From: Lachnospiraceae bacterium 3-1
GTDB taxonomy: Bacteria > Bacillota > Clostridia > Lachnospirales > Lachnospiraceae
Direction of reading: 5' to 3'
NCBI GenBank assembly: GCA_000403255.2
Contig: KE159582.1
Coordinates: 298,724-362,723 of the forward strand
DNA: 64,000 bases
Under the pieces are notes generated by a model. That model did not search any database. It saw nothing but the letters and a program-made list of their open reading frames with translations, and was not told the origin of the DNA. This document shows, one piece after another, positions 28,115 through 36,515 of the stretch; within the stretch, counting starts at the first letter, position 1; each line of letters opens with the position of its first letter. The position numbers and the translations under genes are program-made.

Positions 28115-28999
28115 ATGCAGGGAAAAATAATAAAAGGGATTGCTGGTTTCTATTATGTATATGTCGAGAAAGCCGGAGTCTTTGAATGTAAAGCCAAAGG
28201 AATTTTTCGAAAAGAAAAGATAAAACCTCTGGTAGGGGATCAGGTGGAGATTGCTGTGATTAGCCCAGAGGAGAAGACGGGGAATATTATTGAGATTTTC
28301 AACAGGAAAAATCAATTAATCCGTCCAGCAGTGGCAAATGTTGATCAGGCGCTTGTGATTTTTGCGGCAGACAAGCCCAAACCGAATTTTAATCTGCTGG
28401 ATCGGTTTTTGATTACGATGGAACAACAGCAGCTAGAAACTGTAATATGTTTTAACAAGCAGGATTTGATAGAGCCAGAGGAAGAAAAAAGAATTCGGGA
28501 AGTTTATGACGCCTGTGGATATGAAATTTTATTTGTAAGCGCCAGAGAGGAAAAGGGATTGAGTGAGCTCCGAAGGGTTCTGGCACATAAGACCACGACA
28601 GTGGCAGGGCCATCTGGCGTAGGAAAATCTTCCCTGACCAATCTTCTCCAGCCAAAAGCAGGGATGGAGATTGGCAGCATTAGCGAGAAAATTGAGCGTG
28701 GGAAACATACCACCCGTCATGCCCAGTTTATCCATGTTGAAAATGACACATATATTGTGGATACACCAGGATTTGGCTCAATCTATTTGTCGGGGATGGA
28801 CCAGCAGGAATTGAAATTGTATTTCCGAGAATTTGAGAAATATGAGAATGATTGCAGATTTTTAGGGTGCAGCCATATTCATGAACCAGATTGTAGGGTG
28901 AAAGCTGCCCTTGAAGAAGGGAAAATCAGCCCTGTCCGGTATGAGAATTACAAAATGCTTTATGAAGAGCTAAAGAGTACAAAAAAATATGAGAGATAA
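28115..28999 (+). CDS. rsgA: ribosome small-subunit-dependent GTPase
   Basis: 294-residue circularly permuted GTPase assisting 30S maturation. N-terminal oligonucleotide-fold domain, then G4-like NKQD, G1 GPSGVGKSS (about 164) and G3 DTPGF in permuted order, then a zinc knuckle (CRFLGCSHIHEPDC). ATG at 28115 preferred over a TTG at 28109. Lies 15 bp after prkC. Confidence 0.96.
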   Translation: MQGKIIKGIAGFYYVYVEKAGVFECKAKGIFRKEKIKPLVGDQVEIAVISPEEKTGNIIEIFNRKNQLIRPAVANVDQALVIFAADKPKPNFNLLDRFLITMEQQQLETVICFNKQDLIEPEEEKRIREVYDACGYEILFVSAREEKGLSELRRVLAHKTTTVAGPSGVGKSSLTNLLQPKAGMEIGSISEKIERGKHTTRHAQFIHVENDTYIVDTPGFGSIYLSGMDQQELKLYFREFEKYENDCRFLGCSHIHEPDCRVKAALEEGKISPVRYENYKMLYEELKSTKKYER

Positions 29000-29025
29000 C
29001 ATACAAGAATCAAAGGAGAAAGCAT

Positions 29026-29676
29026 ATGAATTATTTATCACCCTCCATATTGTCAGCCGATTTTTCATGTTTGAGGGAGCAGATTCAATTGATTGATACA
29101 GCAGGGGCAGAATATGTGCATATTGATGTGATGGACGGGGCCTTTGTGCCCAGTATTTCCTTTGGAATGCCAGTGATTCAATCCATTCGTTGCTGTACGG
29201 ACAAGGTATTTGATGTTCATCTGATGGTGGAAGAACCCATCCGTTATGTGAAAGAGTTCGTAGACTGTGGGGCTGATCTTATTACAGTCCATGCAGAAGC
29301 CTGCGTACACCTGGATCGTACCATAGAGGCAATTCAGGAAAAAGGGGTACGGGCTGCTGTAGCATTGAATCCGGCAACGGATTTGGGGGTATTGAAGTAT
29401 ATTCTGCCAAAATTGGACATGGTATTGCTTATGACAGTAAACCCTGGATTTGGCGGACAGAAATTTATTCCCTATACCTTAGAGAAAGTTCGTGAATTGA
29501 AGCATATGGTAGATAATCAGGGCCTTTCCATAGACATTGAGGTGGACGGAGGAGTAACCCTTTCGAATGTGAAAGAGTTATTAGATGCTGGCGCTAATGT
29601 GATTGTGTCGGGAAGCTCTGTGTTTCGGGGAAATGTTTCTGAAAATGTAAAAAATTTTCTGAAATTGATGGAGTAA
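29026..29676 (+). CDS. rpe: ribulose-phosphate 3-epimerase
   Basis: 216-residue TIM barrel interconverting ribulose 5-phosphate and xylulose 5-phosphate. Family signatures VHIDVMDGAFVP and MTVNPGFGGQKF, with the catalytic Asp residues in DVMDG and EVDGG. Good AAAGGAG upstream. Five bases separate it from thiN. Confidence 0.97.
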   Translation: MNYLSPSILSADFSCLREQIQLIDTAGAEYVHIDVMDGAFVPSISFGMPVIQSIRCCTDKVFDVHLMVEEPIRYVKEFVDCGADLITVHAEACVHLDRTIEAIQEKGVRAAVALNPATDLGVLKYILPKLDMVLLMTVNPGFGGQKFIPYTLEKVRELKHMVDNQGLSIDIEVDGGVTLSNVKELLDAGANVIVSGSSVFRGNVSENVKNFLKLME

Positions 29677-29681
29677 AGGAT

Positions 29682-30335
29682 ATGCAGTCATTGATTATCA
29701 GCGGCGGGCATTTGGATGATGATTTTGCGGCTTCTTATATGAAACAATATGAGTTTGCGCTTACGATTGCAGTGGATGCCGGGATAGAATTTTTTGACCG
29801 GAAGGGTTGGGCGCCAGATTACCTTGTCGGTGATTTTGATACGGTCAAGCCTGAGATTTTACAGAAATTTTTACAGTTGGAAGGAACGAAGCCCAAGATT
29901 TTGCAGTTTCAGCCAGAAAAGGATGAAACGGATACAGAGCTTGCCATTCGGACTGCAATGAACCAGGGATGTGAAACGATACATATTCTGGGAGCTACCG
30001 GTTCCAGAATGGATCATGTATTGGGGAATATTCATCTGCTTGGGATGGGAATGGGCCGTGGCGTGGAAATTATTCTTGTAGACCCCAATAACCGTATCCG
30101 TATGATAGAAAAGGGGATTGTAATCAAGCAAGAAGAACAATATGGCAGCTATGTATCGCTCCTTCCATTTACCCCCAAGGTGACAAAACTTACACTCACA
30201 GGCTTTAAATACCCTCTGTATCATTATACTTTGGAATGCTATCATTCCCTTGGGGTCAGCAATGAGATTATCGCAGAGCAGGCAGAGATCTCCTTTCAGG
30301 ATGGTGTGCTGCTTGTGGTGGAGGCTAAGGACTAA
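29682..30335 (+). CDS. thiN: thiamine pyrophosphokinase
   Basis: 217 residues. Makes thiamine diphosphate from thiamine and ATP. Motifs: VAVDAGIEFF-like (IAVDAGIEFF), PDYLVGDFDT, EKDETDTELAI and LGATGSRMDH, all expected in ThiN. Last gene of the murE-thiN housekeeping operon; non-coding sequence follows. Confidence 0.95.
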   Translation: MQSLIISGGHLDDDFAASYMKQYEFALTIAVDAGIEFFDRKGWAPDYLVGDFDTVKPEILQKFLQLEGTKPKILQFQPEKDETDTELAIRTAMNQGCETIHILGATGSRMDHVLGNIHLLGMGMGRGVEIILVDPNNRIRMIEKGIVIKQEEQYGSYVSLLPFTPKVTKLTLTGFKYPLYHYTLECYHSLGVSNEIIAEQAEISFQDGVLLVVEAKD

Positions 30336-30402
30336 GGTATGGTATTTTGATTATCGTGTGAAAGCCTTATACAGCCAATGTTTGTGCAGAATTAAAACGA
30401 CT

Positions 30403-30434
30403 CACGATCAGTTGTAGTGATATGACTGATTGTG
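30403..30434 (+). terminator. hairpin after thiN
   Basis: CACGATCAGT (30403-30412) pairs with ACTGATTGTG (30425-30434) with one G-T pair; GGCCTATTTTATC follows. Plausible but weak terminator for the murE-thiN operon. The whole spacer 30336-30760 holds only this and repeat A copy 1. Confidence 0.45.
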
Positions 30435-30445
30435 GGCCTATTTTA

Positions 30446-30630
30446 TCTTATAGGAAAGACCGTGCTGCTATAAAGTGTTAAAGTCTGTGACTTTCCTATA
30501 AGAGAAAAATATGGATGCGCACTCGTGCGAATAGAAGATGTCACTGCGTGACCGCACTCGGCGCAGCAAAGTGTGCAAGCCCCTCATGATTGAGGGGTAG
30601 GGGAGCTGAAGTGGGCTTGTCCACTTTGTT
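30446..30630 (+). repeat. structured intergenic repeat A, copy 1
   Basis: Full-length copy. Stem I TCTTATAGGAAAG / CTTTCCTATAAGA (30446-30458 with 30491-30503), hairpin CGCACTCGTGCG, shared segment GACCGCACTCGGCGCAGCAAA, stem III CCCCTC / GAGGGG (30580-30597), stem IV AGTGGGCTTGTCCACT (30610-30625). Other copies: 34740-34896, 38588-38767, 46019-46099. Confidence 0.8.
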
Positions 30631-30760
30631 CTTGTCCAAGTCATGATTTCTTAGAAGAATGATGTGATTTTAGGGAAGATAGTGAAAATTTGTCAAAAAA
30701 TGTAGAAATTTGTTGTTTCTTAAGATATAATGAATATAGATTTTATGGGAGGGTTTGTTT

Positions 30761-31813
30761 ATGAAAAAAGTAATCATATGGAGTGTGGTTGCTCTGTTGT
30801 CTTTTACACTTACGGGGTGTGGGAAGTGTAAGCATGAGTATGATGATGGGGTGATTACAAGGGAGTCAACTTGTACAGAGGAAGGGGAAAAAACTTTTAC
30901 TTGTTCTTTATGTGGAGAAATTAAAAATGAAAGTGTAGTGAAGAAAGATCATGTGTATAAGGAAGAAGTTGCAAAAGAGCCTACATTTGATGAAGAAGGA
31001 GAGAAAACTTTTACTTGTGAAAATTGTGGTGATTCCTATGCAGAACCTATTCCTGTCAGGGATGATGAAGTTGTTGTAACGGTAACAAATAAATCTAATT
31101 TACCAAAAGATATAAATGCAGGCAGATTTTCTGATAGAATTGAAGTTACCTTTGATGTGATGAACAATTCAGATAAAGTTATCAAAGGGGTTCAGGGGAA
31201 TTTGTCAGTTTGTGATTTGTTTGATGAAGAGATTTTGAAAATAAGTTGTGATTTTACTGGAAATAGTATTCCAGCGGGGAATTCTATCACTGTAAATGAT
31301 TTGGGAATTGATGTAAATGAGTTCATGGATAGTCATATAAAATTTTATAATACTGATTTTTCGGATTTAAAATTTGAATATGAGGTTACAAATATTGTAT
31401 ATGATGATGGTTCAAGTACCAACGAAGAATCTTCAACAGAATCGATAGATAGCGCAAAGGTAACAGTGAATGTAACTGGGAAACAGAATGTAGAAATAAA
31501 TTATAATGCAGGAATATATTCTCCACGAGCAGAATTTTCGTTTGAGGTCTATAATAATACGTCAAAGGATATCAAAGGAGTGCAAGGAGTACTTACAATT
31601 AAAGATTTATTTGGGGTAGATATTATGTCGTCTAATTTGGATTTTACAGGTCAAACGATTGGTGCAAATGGTAGCGCTGTTTTTTCTGGACTGGGAATTG
31701 ATATAAATCAATTTATGGATAATCATGTTAAGGTATATAATACGGATTTTTCAGATTTACAATTTGAATACAAAGTAAATGCAATCGTTTACTCTGACGG
31801 AACAACAGAATAA
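30761..31813 (+). CDS. lipoprotein with Cys-pair motifs and two tandem domains
   Basis: 350 residues, surface-anchored. Lipobox LTGC with lipidated C20. Residues 21-85 hold two repeated EEGEKTFTC-x2-CG units, each a possible metal-binding knuckle. Then two homologous domains of about 105 residues (about 92-200 and 245-350), both containing INAGRFSDR or NAGIYSPR, DIKGVQG-type and FYNTDFSDL or VYNTDFSDL segments: a tandem duplication. No family recognised. The ATG at 30761 follows GGGAGG by seven bases; a TTG at 30755 is less likely. A TATAAT lies at 30726-30731. Confidence 0.8.
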   Translation: MKKVIIWSVVALLSFTLTGCGKCKHEYDDGVITRESTCTEEGEKTFTCSLCGEIKNESVVKKDHVYKEEVAKEPTFDEEGEKTFTCENCGDSYAEPIPVRDDEVVVTVTNKSNLPKDINAGRFSDRIEVTFDVMNNSDKVIKGVQGNLSVCDLFDEEILKISCDFTGNSIPAGNSITVNDLGIDVNEFMDSHIKFYNTDFSDLKFEYEVTNIVYDDGSSTNEESSTESIDSAKVTVNVTGKQNVEINYNAGIYSPRAEFSFEVYNNTSKDIKGVQGVLTIKDLFGVDIMSSNLDFTGQTIGANGSAVFSGLGIDINQFMDNHVKVYNTDFSDLQFEYKVNAIVYSDGTTE

Positions 31814-31814
31814 A

Positions 31815-31946
31815 GTACAGGTACGCTGTTATCTGAATAACGGATATGAATTGGTGGCAGATATGGTAAATTCAGACCAGTCAAACCCGAAAGTAAAGTT
31901 ACATTACCGAAGAAAGGAAAGATGTTGTAATTCCTATAAATATTGT
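31815..31946 (+). pseudogene. possible coding remnant
   Basis: After the lipoprotein stop, a start-less frame reads VQVRCYLNNGYELVADMVNS and continues to a TAG, ending in a basic run (VKLHYRRKER). Composition is protein-like, but there is no start or ribosome site and I do not recognise the parent. Probably the tail of a deleted gene. Confidence 0.25.
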
Positions 31947-31953
31947 CTACAAT
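31925..31953 (+). promoter_or_regulatory. promoter of Uma2-family gene
   Basis: TTGTAA (31925-31930), 17-bp spacer, TACAAT (31948-31953), 24 bp before the start codon; GGAGG lies between. Confidence 0.65.
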
Positions 31954-31977
31954 AGAATTAGGAATGGAGGTATAAGG

Positions 31978-32511
31978 ATGGATGCACTGAGAAAAGAAGA
32001 AATTTATACGCTAGATGATATCTATGCGCTGCCAGACGGAGAAAGAGCAGAATTGATTGATGGAAAAATATATTATATGGCTCCACCAAATACAAGACAT
32101 CAAGCGCTTGTAATGGATTTATCTTATCAGATAAAAGACTATATCAGACATAATCATGGAGAATGTAGTGTGTTTCCAGCCCCATTTGCTGTATTCCTGA
32201 ATGAAAATGATAAAAATTATGTTGAGCCAGATATATCAATTATATGTGATAAAAATAAGATTACGAATAAAGGGTGTAATGGCGCACCTGATTGGGCGAT
32301 TGAAATTGTTTCACCAAGTAGTAAACAAATGGACTATTATAAGAAGCTATTTAAATATCGAACAGCAGGAGTCAGAGAATACTGGGTAGTAGATCCGGAA
32401 AGAGAACTTGTGACAATATATAATTTTGAAAAAGATAGTATGGAAGAATATTCTTTTGATGTAGATATACCAGTGGGAATTTACGAAGGAGTTTCATTAA
32501 AAATAGAGTAG
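31978..32511 (+). CDS. Uma2-family (DUF820) PD-(D/E)xK nuclease-like protein
   Basis: 177 residues. Uma2 proteins adopt a restriction-endonuclease-like fold and are expanded in cyanobacteria and many Firmicutes; their role is not established. Visible active-site pattern: EPD (D85), EIVSPSS (E109) followed by a Lys-rich helix (KQMDYYKKLFKY), and VREYWVVDPE. Own promoter and terminator, so a single-gene unit. Frequent horizontal transfer of this family fits the accessory surroundings. Confidence 0.88.
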   Translation: MDALRKEEIYTLDDIYALPDGERAELIDGKIYYMAPPNTRHQALVMDLSYQIKDYIRHNHGECSVFPAPFAVFLNENDKNYVEPDISIICDKNKITNKGCNGAPDWAIEIVSPSSKQMDYYKKLFKYRTAGVREYWVVDPERELVTIYNFEKDSMEEYSFDVDIPVGIYEGVSLKIE

Positions 32512-32538
32512 ATTTTAAAATAAGTATGACGGTTAAGG

Positions 32539-32575
32539 AAAGCATTTGGAAACAAAAATCCAGATGCTTTTTATT
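32539..32575 (+). terminator. intrinsic terminator after Uma2 gene
   Basis: AAAGCATTTGGA (32539-32550) / TCCAGATGCTTT (32559-32570) followed by TTATT. Confidence 0.7.
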
Positions 32576-32669
32576 ATACAAAAAATAAAAAATGCTTGAA
32601 AGACAATATTTACAAGACTTTCAAACTGTCATCGAACATATGTTACTGCAAAACTGTGGAAATATAAAG

Positions 32670-32698
32670 TTGAAATAAGAGACTGGATGTGGTAGTAT
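32670..32698 (+). promoter_or_regulatory. promoter upstream of ychF unit
   Basis: TTGAAA (32670-32675), 17-bp spacer, TAGTAT (32693-32698). Confidence 0.55.
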
Positions 32699-32737
32699 AA
32701 TATACTGTGTCAGACTCTTTTATTCTATAAAGGAGAT

Positions 32738-32965
32738 GTGATTGGAAACGTGATGATATTCAGAAGTAAAGCCAATGCACTATCAAAAGTACGAAATCTT
32801 CTGGAATACAGTTACAAAGGTTCTACAATCGAACAACGTAAAATTACTGTGGTGAGTATGTTTTTCTATGCACAGGAAAATCAAATCATACCAATAAGTC
32901 CAGTTGTAAAATTAGTTAAAATGCTAAAAACCCCTGAAAATAAAGGAGAAGTGAGAGTATTATGA
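32738..32965 (+). CDS. small hypothetical protein coupled to ychF
   Basis: Up to 75 residues; internal starts at GTG 32750 or ATG 32753 (MIFRSKANALSKVRN) are possible, and none has an ideal spacing to AAAGGAG (32730-32735). The frame is open to a stop overlapping the ychF ATG by ATGA, suggesting translational coupling. Basic, helical, no recognised domain. It may be a real small gene or merely a leader. Confidence 0.4.
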   Translation: MIGNVMIFRSKANALSKVRNLLEYSYKGSTIEQRKITVVSMFFYAQENQIIPISPVVKLVKMLKTPENKGEVRVL

Positions 32966-34059
32966 AACTAGGAATCGTAGGTTTACCCAATGTAGGAAAA
33001 AGTACATTGTTTAATTCATTGACAAAAGCAGGAGCAGAGTCTGCGAATTATCCCTTTTGTACTATAGACCCCAATGTGGGCATCGTAACAGTCCCAGATG
33101 AACGTTTGAAAAAGCTGGGGGATTTGTATCAGTCTAAGAAGGTGACGCCAGCAGTGATAGAATTCGTAGATATTGCTGGATTGGTAAAGGGTGCCAGCAA
33201 AGGAGAAGGATTAGGAAACCAGTTTTTATCCAATATCCGTGAGGTGGATGCGATTGTCCATGTGGTGCGGTGCTTTGAAGACAGCAATATTGTTCATGTA
33301 GACGGAACTATTAACCCGGTGCGTGATATTGAAACAATAAATTTGGAATTAATTTTTTCTGATATTGAAATTCTGGAACGAAGGATTGCCAAAACCAGTA
33401 AGGGCGCTCGGATGGACAAGACTCTTGCCAAAGAGCTGAAGCTGCTAGAGCGGGTAAAAGCCCATTTGGAAGAAGGAAAGCTTGCCAAAACCTTTGAAAT
33501 AGAAGACGAGGACGAGGAACTTTGGTTTAAAGAATATAACCTGCTTACAGCAAAACCTGTGATTTATGCAGCAAATGTGGCAGAGGATGATTTGATAGAA
33601 GACGGAGCCGGAAATAGTTTTGTCCAGGAAGTTCGGAAGAATGCAGCCAAAGAGCATTGTGAAGTGTTTGTCATCTGTGCACAGATTGAGCAGGAAATCG
33701 CAGAACTGGATGAGGAAGAAAAGGCAATGTTCTTAGAGGAGCTTGGGTTAGAGGAGTCTGGTCTGGAGAAATTAATTAAGGCAAGCTACAGCTTGTTAGG
33801 ATTAATTAGCTATTTAACTTCGGGTGAAGATGAGACACGTGCATGGACCATCAAAAGGGGTACAAAAGCGCCCCAGGCAGCAGGAAAGATTCATTCTGAT
33901 TTTGAACGTGGGTTTATTCGCGCGGAAGTAGTGAATTACCAAGACTTATTAGATTGCGGTTCCTTGGCAGCAGCGAAGGAAAAGGGCTTGGTGGGCCTAG
34001 AGGGAAAAGAGTATGTGGTGAAAGATGGTGATGTCATTCTGTTCCGGTTTAATGTATAG
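32962..34059 (+). CDS. ychF: YchF/OLA1-type ribosome-associated ATPase
   Basis: 365 residues. Obg-superfamily P-loop protein that prefers [23 protein letters not shown] (P-loop GLPNVGKST), G3 [10 protein letters not shown], a coiled-coil insert (about 130-200) and a C-terminal TGS domain ([16 protein letters not shown]... DVILFRFNV). Housekeeping gene, highly conserved. Binds the ribosome and is linked to stress tolerance in other bacteria. Confidence 0.97.
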   Translation: MKLGIVGLPNVGKSTLFNSLTKAGAESANYPFCTIDPNVGIVTVPDERLKKLGDLYQSKKVTPAVIEFVDIAGLVKGASKGEGLGNQFLSNIREVDAIVHVVRCFEDSNIVHVDGTINPVRDIETINLELIFSDIEILERRIAKTSKGARMDKTLAKELKLLERVKAHLEEGKLAKTFEIEDEDEELWFKEYNLLTAKPVIYAANVAEDDLIEDGAGNSFVQEVRKNAAKEHCEVFVICAQIEQEIAELDEEEKAMFLEELGLEESGLEKLIKASYSLLGLISYLTSGEDETRAWTIKRGTKAPQAAGKIHSDFERGFIRAEVVNYQDLLDCGSLAAAKEKGLVGLEGKEYVVKDGDVILFRFNV

Positions 34060-34151
34060 ACATGTAAATATTGTCCCAAAAAATCTAGGAGCAGCACATA
34101 ATTTTTATCTAAAAAACTATTCCCTTTTTGTTACTTTTGTAGCATAATGAA

Positions 34152-34176
34152 TTTATTCCCGTGGGCAATAAGTAAG
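34152..34176 (+). repeat. degenerate fragment of repeat B
   Basis: TTATTCCCGTGGGCAATAAG resembles the first part of repeat B (TTATTCCC-CGAGCAATG) and is followed by TAAGG. Only the leading 25 bases or so can be matched. The rest of the spacer 34060-34290 shows nothing recognisable. Confidence 0.35.
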
Positions 34177-34290
34177 GCAGCAGGATGAAGAAGTATTTTA
34201 ATGTCCCGTTGCTTTGGTTGTGATTTTTGGCTCACAAAATAAAATACAAAATTAAATTTGAAAATAGGAAGAAAGGCAAAGGTGGCGGTT

Positions 34291-34473
34291 ATGAAAGGTG
34301 CACTAGGAACTACAGAAGCGCGTAGAATTTTGAATACAGGACAGAAAGAAACTAAAAGAGAGATGGCACTCAGAATGCTCAAAGGCGGAGAGCTGTCTCT
34401 AGATAAGATTGCAGAGTACACAGGGCTTAAATTAGACGAAGTGGAACAGCTTGCAGAGATTAGGAAATTATAA
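34291..34473 (+). pseudogene. truncated C-terminus of Rpn/PD-(D/E)xK transposase-like protein
   Basis: 60 codons from an ATG with AAAGGTGG six bases ahead. The end, KIAEYTGLKLDEVEQLAEI, is the typical C-terminal tail of the Rpn family recombination-promoting nucleases / putative transposases; the nuclease domain is missing. So this is a remnant, although it may still be translated. Confidence 0.5.
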
Positions 34474-34486
34474 ATTAAGAAAAATT

Positions 34487-34514
34487 TTGCTTGCTTGTTT
34501 TGAAAAGGTATGAT
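34487..34514 (+). promoter_or_regulatory. promoter of ABC-F leader transcript
   Basis: TTGCTT (34487-34492), 16-bp spacer, TATGAT (34509-34514). Start of RNA would be near 34521, about 30 nt before the leader peptide. Confidence 0.5.
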
Positions 34515-34549
34515 ACACTGTCAAAAATAATAAAGAAAGAGGTGGAGAG

Positions 34550-34573
34550 ATGTTTCATTTTTCTTGCAGATAG
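34550..34573 (+). CDS. leader peptide MFHFSCR of ABC-F attenuator
   Basis: Seven-codon open frame (ATG at 34550, TAG at 34571) preceded by a strong AGAGGTGGAG site. Placed just after the promoter and just before nested hairpins and a terminator, the layout used by antibiotic-sensing leader peptides of ABC-F and Erm genes. Stalling of a drug-bound ribosome here would change the downstream folding. Confidence 0.6.
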   Translation: MFHFSCR

Positions 34574-34582
34574 TAATAGAAT

Positions 34583-34738
34583 ATGCGCAGCGGCTGTGAA
34601 TTTTTCACAGAGAATGACTGCGCTTGCTGCAGGAAAGAAATAATCTCTCTGACTCTATCACGTTGTACCGTTCTATCATAAAGCGGTATGGTTGTGTTTA
34701 TTGAGCTGTAGGAATTGACTTTCCTGCGGCTCTTTTTC
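34583..34738 (+). promoter_or_regulatory. attenuator: competing hairpins and terminator of ABC-F gene
   Basis: Anti-antiterminator: GCGCAG (34585-34590) with CTGCGC (34618-34623), enclosing CTGTGAA / TTCACAG. Antiterminator: GCTGCAGGAAAG (34626-34637) fully complementary (one G-U) to CTTTCCTGCGGC (34719-34730). Terminator: GAGCTGTAGGAA (34703-34714) with TTCCTGCGGCTC (34721-34732), then TTTTT. The antiterminator and terminator use the same bases, so they exclude each other. This is a complete transcription-attenuation design. Confidence 0.7.
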
Positions 34739-34739
34739 A

Positions 34740-34896
34740 TCTTATAGGAAAGACCTTCCCTATAAGAGAGAAATAAAGATGCACATTCGTACGAAAGGCA
34801 TTATGTGGCGAAAGCGACCGCACTCGGCGCAGCAAATCGTCCAAGTCCCTCATGAATGAGGGATTTCGAGAGCCTCAGCGGACTTGTCCGCTTTGT
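34740..34896 (+). repeat. structured intergenic repeat A, copy 2
   Basis: Stem I shortened (TCTTATAGG / CCTATAAGA), shared CGACCGCACTCGGCGCAGCAAA, stem III TCCCTC / GAGGGA (34846-34863), stem IV AGCGGACTTGTCCGCT (34877-34892). It lies between the attenuator terminator and the ABC-F ribosome site. Confidence 0.8.
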
Positions 34897-34954
34897 ACGC
34901 TTTTTCGGATATATGTTTTTCGATAAGGTAAAAGGCAAGGGAGGAGTTAAAGTT

Positions 34955-36448
34955 ATGTCGATGATAAAAGTAGAAAACCTTACATTTTCTTATCCGGAAA
35001 GTTATGACAATATTTTTGAGGATGTCAGCTTTCAGATTGATACAGATTGGAAGCTAGGGTTTATAGGCAGGAACGGAAGAGGAAAGACAACTTTCTTAAA
35101 TCTTTTAATGGGGAACTATGAATACAGCGGCAAAATTATAAGCTCTGTACAGTTTGATTATTTTCCATATCCAGTCTCAGATAAAAGTCGTTGGACGGGA
35201 GAAATTCTGCAAGAAATATGCCCTTTTCGGGAAGAGTGGGAGCTTTTGCGGGAATTATCTTATCTTGAAGTGGCGCCGGAGGTACTCTGGCGGCCCTTTG
35301 AAACCTTGTCAAATGGAGAACAAACAAAAGTAAAGCTAGCTGTTCTTTTTTTGCGAGAAGGGAATTTTTTGTTGATTGACGAGCCAACCAATCATTTGGA
35401 TTTTCGGGCAAGGGAAATGGTATCAGCATATTTGAAGAAAAAAAAGGGATTTATCTTAGTTTCCCACGACCGTCATTTTATGGACGGCTGTGTGGATCAT
35501 ATCCTTTCTTTAAACCGGGCGAATATTGATGTGCAGAGCGGAAATTTTTCTTCCTGGATGGAAAATTTTAAGCGGCAGCAAGAATTTGAGGCTGGGAAAC
35601 AAGAACGGCTGCAAAAGGATATTCGTCGTCTGCAAAAGGCGGCAAAACGCACAGGAGCTTGGTCAGAGCAGGTAGAAAAATCAAAAAAGGGCGTAAAGAA
35701 TTCTGGTTCCAAACCGGATCGTGGCTATATTGGACACAAGTCGGCTAAAATGATGAAGCGTTCTAAGGTAATTGAGGCAAGGCAGTCTCAGGCAGTGGAA
35801 GAAAAGTCGGGACTTTTGAAAAATGTAGAGAGGGCGGAGCATTTAAAAATTTTGCCTTTAGACTATCACAAGGATACGCTTGTTTCTTTTTCAGAGGTTG
35901 CTGTCTGTTATAGAAATAGCGCCATCTGCGCACCTGTTTCATTCAATGTGTGTCGGGGAGAGCGGATTGTATTGGATGGCAGGAACGGCAGCGGAAAAAG
36001 CAGCTTGCTAAAACTTATGTTAGGAGAAGTAATAGACCATATAGGGACAGTTGCAATCGGTTCCAATCTTGTGATTTCCTATGTGCCTCAGGATACTTCC
36101 GCTTTAACAGGTGGGCTGTCAGAGTTTGCAGAGGAGAATAACATAGAAGAAAGTCTTTTTAAGGCGATTTTGCGGAAGCTGGATCTTGAACGGGTACAAT
36201 TTGAGAAGGATATTTCAGATTTTTCCGGTGGTCAGAAGAAAAAAGTTCTGTTGGCAAAAAGTCTTTGTCAGCAGGCCCACCTCTATGTATGGGATGAGCC
36301 CTTTAATTTTATTGATGTGTATTCTCGTATGCAGGTGGAACAATTAATTCGTGAGTTTTCCCTTACCATGGTGTTTGTAGAACATGATAAAGTGTTTCGG
36401 GATATGGCGGCAACAAAGATTGTGACGGTGGAGCCATCGTTGGGGTAG
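34955..36448 (+). CDS. Lsa-type ABC-F ribosomal protection protein
   Basis: 497-residue soluble twin-ATPase protein. The N-terminus (MSMIKVENLTFSYPESYDNI) and GFIGRNGRGKTTFLNLL closely resemble the Lsa family, which dislodges lincosamides, streptogramin A and pleuromutilins from the ribosome. ATPase 1: Walker A 38-45, signature LSNGEQ, Walker B LLIDEPTNHLD. A basic interdomain linker (about 205-295, rich in Lys/Arg) is the antibiotic-resistance domain. ATPase 2: GRNGSGKSS (about 341), FSGGQ, VWDEPFNFID. No membrane helices. ATG at 34955 follows GGGAGGAG. A leader peptide and terminator precede it, supporting drug-inducible control. Actual spectrum is not known. Confidence 0.88.
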   Translation: MSMIKVENLTFSYPESYDNIFEDVSFQIDTDWKLGFIGRNGRGKTTFLNLLMGNYEYSGKIISSVQFDYFPYPVSDKSRWTGEILQEICPFREEWELLRELSYLEVAPEVLWRPFETLSNGEQTKVKLAVLFLREGNFLLIDEPTNHLDFRAREMVSAYLKKKKGFILVSHDRHFMDGCVDHILSLNRANIDVQSGNFSSWMENFKRQQEFEAGKQERLQKDIRRLQKAAKRTGAWSEQVEKSKKGVKNSGSKPDRGYIGHKSAKMMKRSKVIEARQSQAVEEKSGLLKNVERAEHLKILPLDYHKDTLVSFSEVAVCYRNSAICAPVSFNVCRGERIVLDGRNGSGKSSLLKLMLGEVIDHIGTVAIGSNLVISYVPQDTSALTGGLSEFAEENNIEESLFKAILRKLDLERVQFEKDISDFSGGQKKKVLLAKSLCQQAHLYVWDEPFNFIDVYSRMQVEQLIREFSLTMVFVEHDKVFRDMAATKIVTVEPSLG

Positions 36449-36474
36449 TAGTAGATGGCTGCAAATGGTGGAAG

Positions 36475-36514
36475 TCAAATACCCCGCAGCAAGCTACGGG
36501 TCAGGGGTATTTGA
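36475..36514 (+). terminator. hairpin downstream of ABC-F gene
   Basis: TCAAATACCCC (36475-36485) / GGGGTATTTGA (36504-36514), 11-bp perfect stem around GCAGCAAGCTACGGGTCA. No T-tract follows; may be a terminator or part of the adjoining repeat B. Confidence 0.5.
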
Positions 36515-36515
36515 T

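Noticed and set aside
34856-34954. N-terminal extension of the ABC-F protein from an upstream start
   Set aside because: The region lies within repeat A copy 2 and has no ribosome site; Lsa homology and GGGAGGAG support 34955.
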